DNA from: Microbacterium radiodurans
GTDB lineage: Bacteria; Actinomycetota; Actinomycetes; Actinomycetales; Microbacteriaceae
DNA length: 64,000 bases
Assembly: GCF_008710705.1 (NCBI RefSeq)
Contig: NZ_VYRZ01000002.1
Coordinates: 868,001 to 932,000 of the forward strand
Direction of reading: 5' to 3'
Positions 63,406 through 64,000 of this stretch are shown here, piece after piece. The notes under the pieces were generated by a model that worked only from the letters and a program-made list of their open reading frames with translations, ran no database searches and was not told where the DNA came from. How positions within the stretch are numbered: the stretch's first letter is position 1; each line of letters opens with the position of its first letter. The position numbers and the translations under genes are program-made.

Positions 63406-64000
63406 TCAGCCCCAGAGAGCGCTGACGATGCCCGGGGTGTATCCCTCGGGCCCGTAGTTGACCCACCGGGTCGCGACCCAGGCATTGCCCCGAAGGAAGT
63501 GCGTCTCACCGAGCTCGACGACCTCTTCGTCCATCGAGAGCATCTGCTGCGAGGTGCGGTAGATCTCCCCGCCAGCCGCCGCCTCGGAACCGAATCCAGC
63601 GGTCGACAGAGCGTCGCCGATGCGCGACGCCTGCTCGGGCGAGACGAGCGAGACCGTCGTCGCCACGCCGATGTCCGAAGGGACGCCCCACGTGCAGCGC
63701 AATGTCGGCACGCCCGACTCGAGGATGGTGAGAGCGTCGGCGTTCTCGGTCGAGTACATCGTGACGCCGGGGTCGTTCAACGGTGGCACGTCGCCCTCGA
63801 GCTGAGCGCGCAGGTCGGCCGGATAGATGTCGTCGCAGGATGCGGGGAGCGCGATGTCGTCGGTGAGCGCCTCGGTCTCGACCGGCGTGGGCGTCGCGGT
63901 CGGCGTCGGCTCTGCCGTCGCGGTCTCCGTCGGGACGGATGAGTCCTCGGGTGCGGTGGCGGCGGGGGTCGCGCAACCCGCCGTGAGCAGGGCAACCGCG
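63406..64000 (-). CDS. Lipoprotein (N-terminus beyond the window)
   Basis: The frame is open to the window edge. The first visible part ends a signal peptide with lipobox LLTAGC, followed by a Thr/Pro/Ala-rich linker (TEPTPTATPTP-like). The folded part has four or so cysteines and tryptophans but no recognised domain; it ends YTPGIVSALWG. Function unknown. The true start lies past position 64000. Confidence 0.75.
   Translation of the reverse strand, partial: AVALLTAGCATPAATAPEDSSVPTETATAEPTPTATPTPVETEALTDDIALPASCDDIYPADLRAQLEGDVPPLNDPGVTMYSTENADALTILESGVPTLRCTWGVPSDIGVATTVSLVSPEQASRIGDALSTAGFGSEAAAGGEIYRTSQQMLSMDEEVVELGETHFLRGNAWVATRWVNYGPEGYTPGIVSALWG

Overview
The window looks like a chromosome segment of a high-GC actinobacterium of the family Microbacteriaceae, most likely Microbacterium or a close relative. 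The evidence is the roughly 70 % GC, the actinobacterial housekeeping order (dapF-miaA-miaB, recX-recA-DUF3046-clgR-cinA-pgsA-ftsK-rnj-dapA, thyX, dapB, pnp, rpsO), many ATGA/GTGA start-stop overlaps, and actinobacterial protein types (DUF5302, CE1758/CE1759-like flavin pair, EfeUOB, GGEGT-type phosphofructokinase). No rRNA, tRNA, CRISPR array, prophage or classical IS transposase was seen.

Layout. 1-2.8 kb: dapF (partial), miaA, miaB. 2.86-9.65 kb: a surface-protein locus (two SipW-type exported proteins, a SipW-like signal peptidase, a protein with an IPATG wall-sorting tail) with a divergent 879-residue ATP-binding LuxR regulator; it sits between recX and miaB, which usually adjoin. 9.6-19 kb: DNA repair, cell-envelope and RNA-decay core, ending in dapA. 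19-25 kb: a palindrome-bounded AbiEi/DUF559-like gene, a Nudix hydrolase, thyX, redox genes and dapB. 25-30 kb: TauE exporter, phosphatase, an aldo/keto reductase-like protein lacking the catalytic residues, and pnp.

30-46.5 kb is an accessory block between pnp and rpsO: Dps, VanZ, dctA with a divergent two-component system, a 650-bp intergenic block holding three 74-bp palindromic repeats, a glycosyltransferase-SGNH hydrolase fusion, a flavin monooxygenase/reductase pair, a membrane acyltransferase, a 2-oxoglutarate oxygenase, and the iron-uptake operon efeUOB behind an IdeR/DtxR-like box. 46.5-58.7 kb: rpsO, an MFS exporter, YceI, FKBP, PrsW, a fumarylacetoacetase-like hydrolase, aspA, a phosphodiesterase, a phosphate transporter and an S9 peptidase. 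58.8-64 kb: a second palindrome-bounded AbiEi/DUF559-like gene, pfkA, a SNF2 ATPase and a partial lipoprotein.

The most unusual signal is the recurring long intergenic palindromes (65-90 bp). Two distant paralogous genes, each an AbiEi-like N-terminus with a Vsr-like (DUF559) nuclease C-terminus, are each bracketed by their own matched pair of palindromes. In both cases one copy lies 8-11 bp after the stop and the other about 100 bp before the start. This geometry resembles REP-bounded RAYT units, but with an unrelated nuclease; that reading is an inference.
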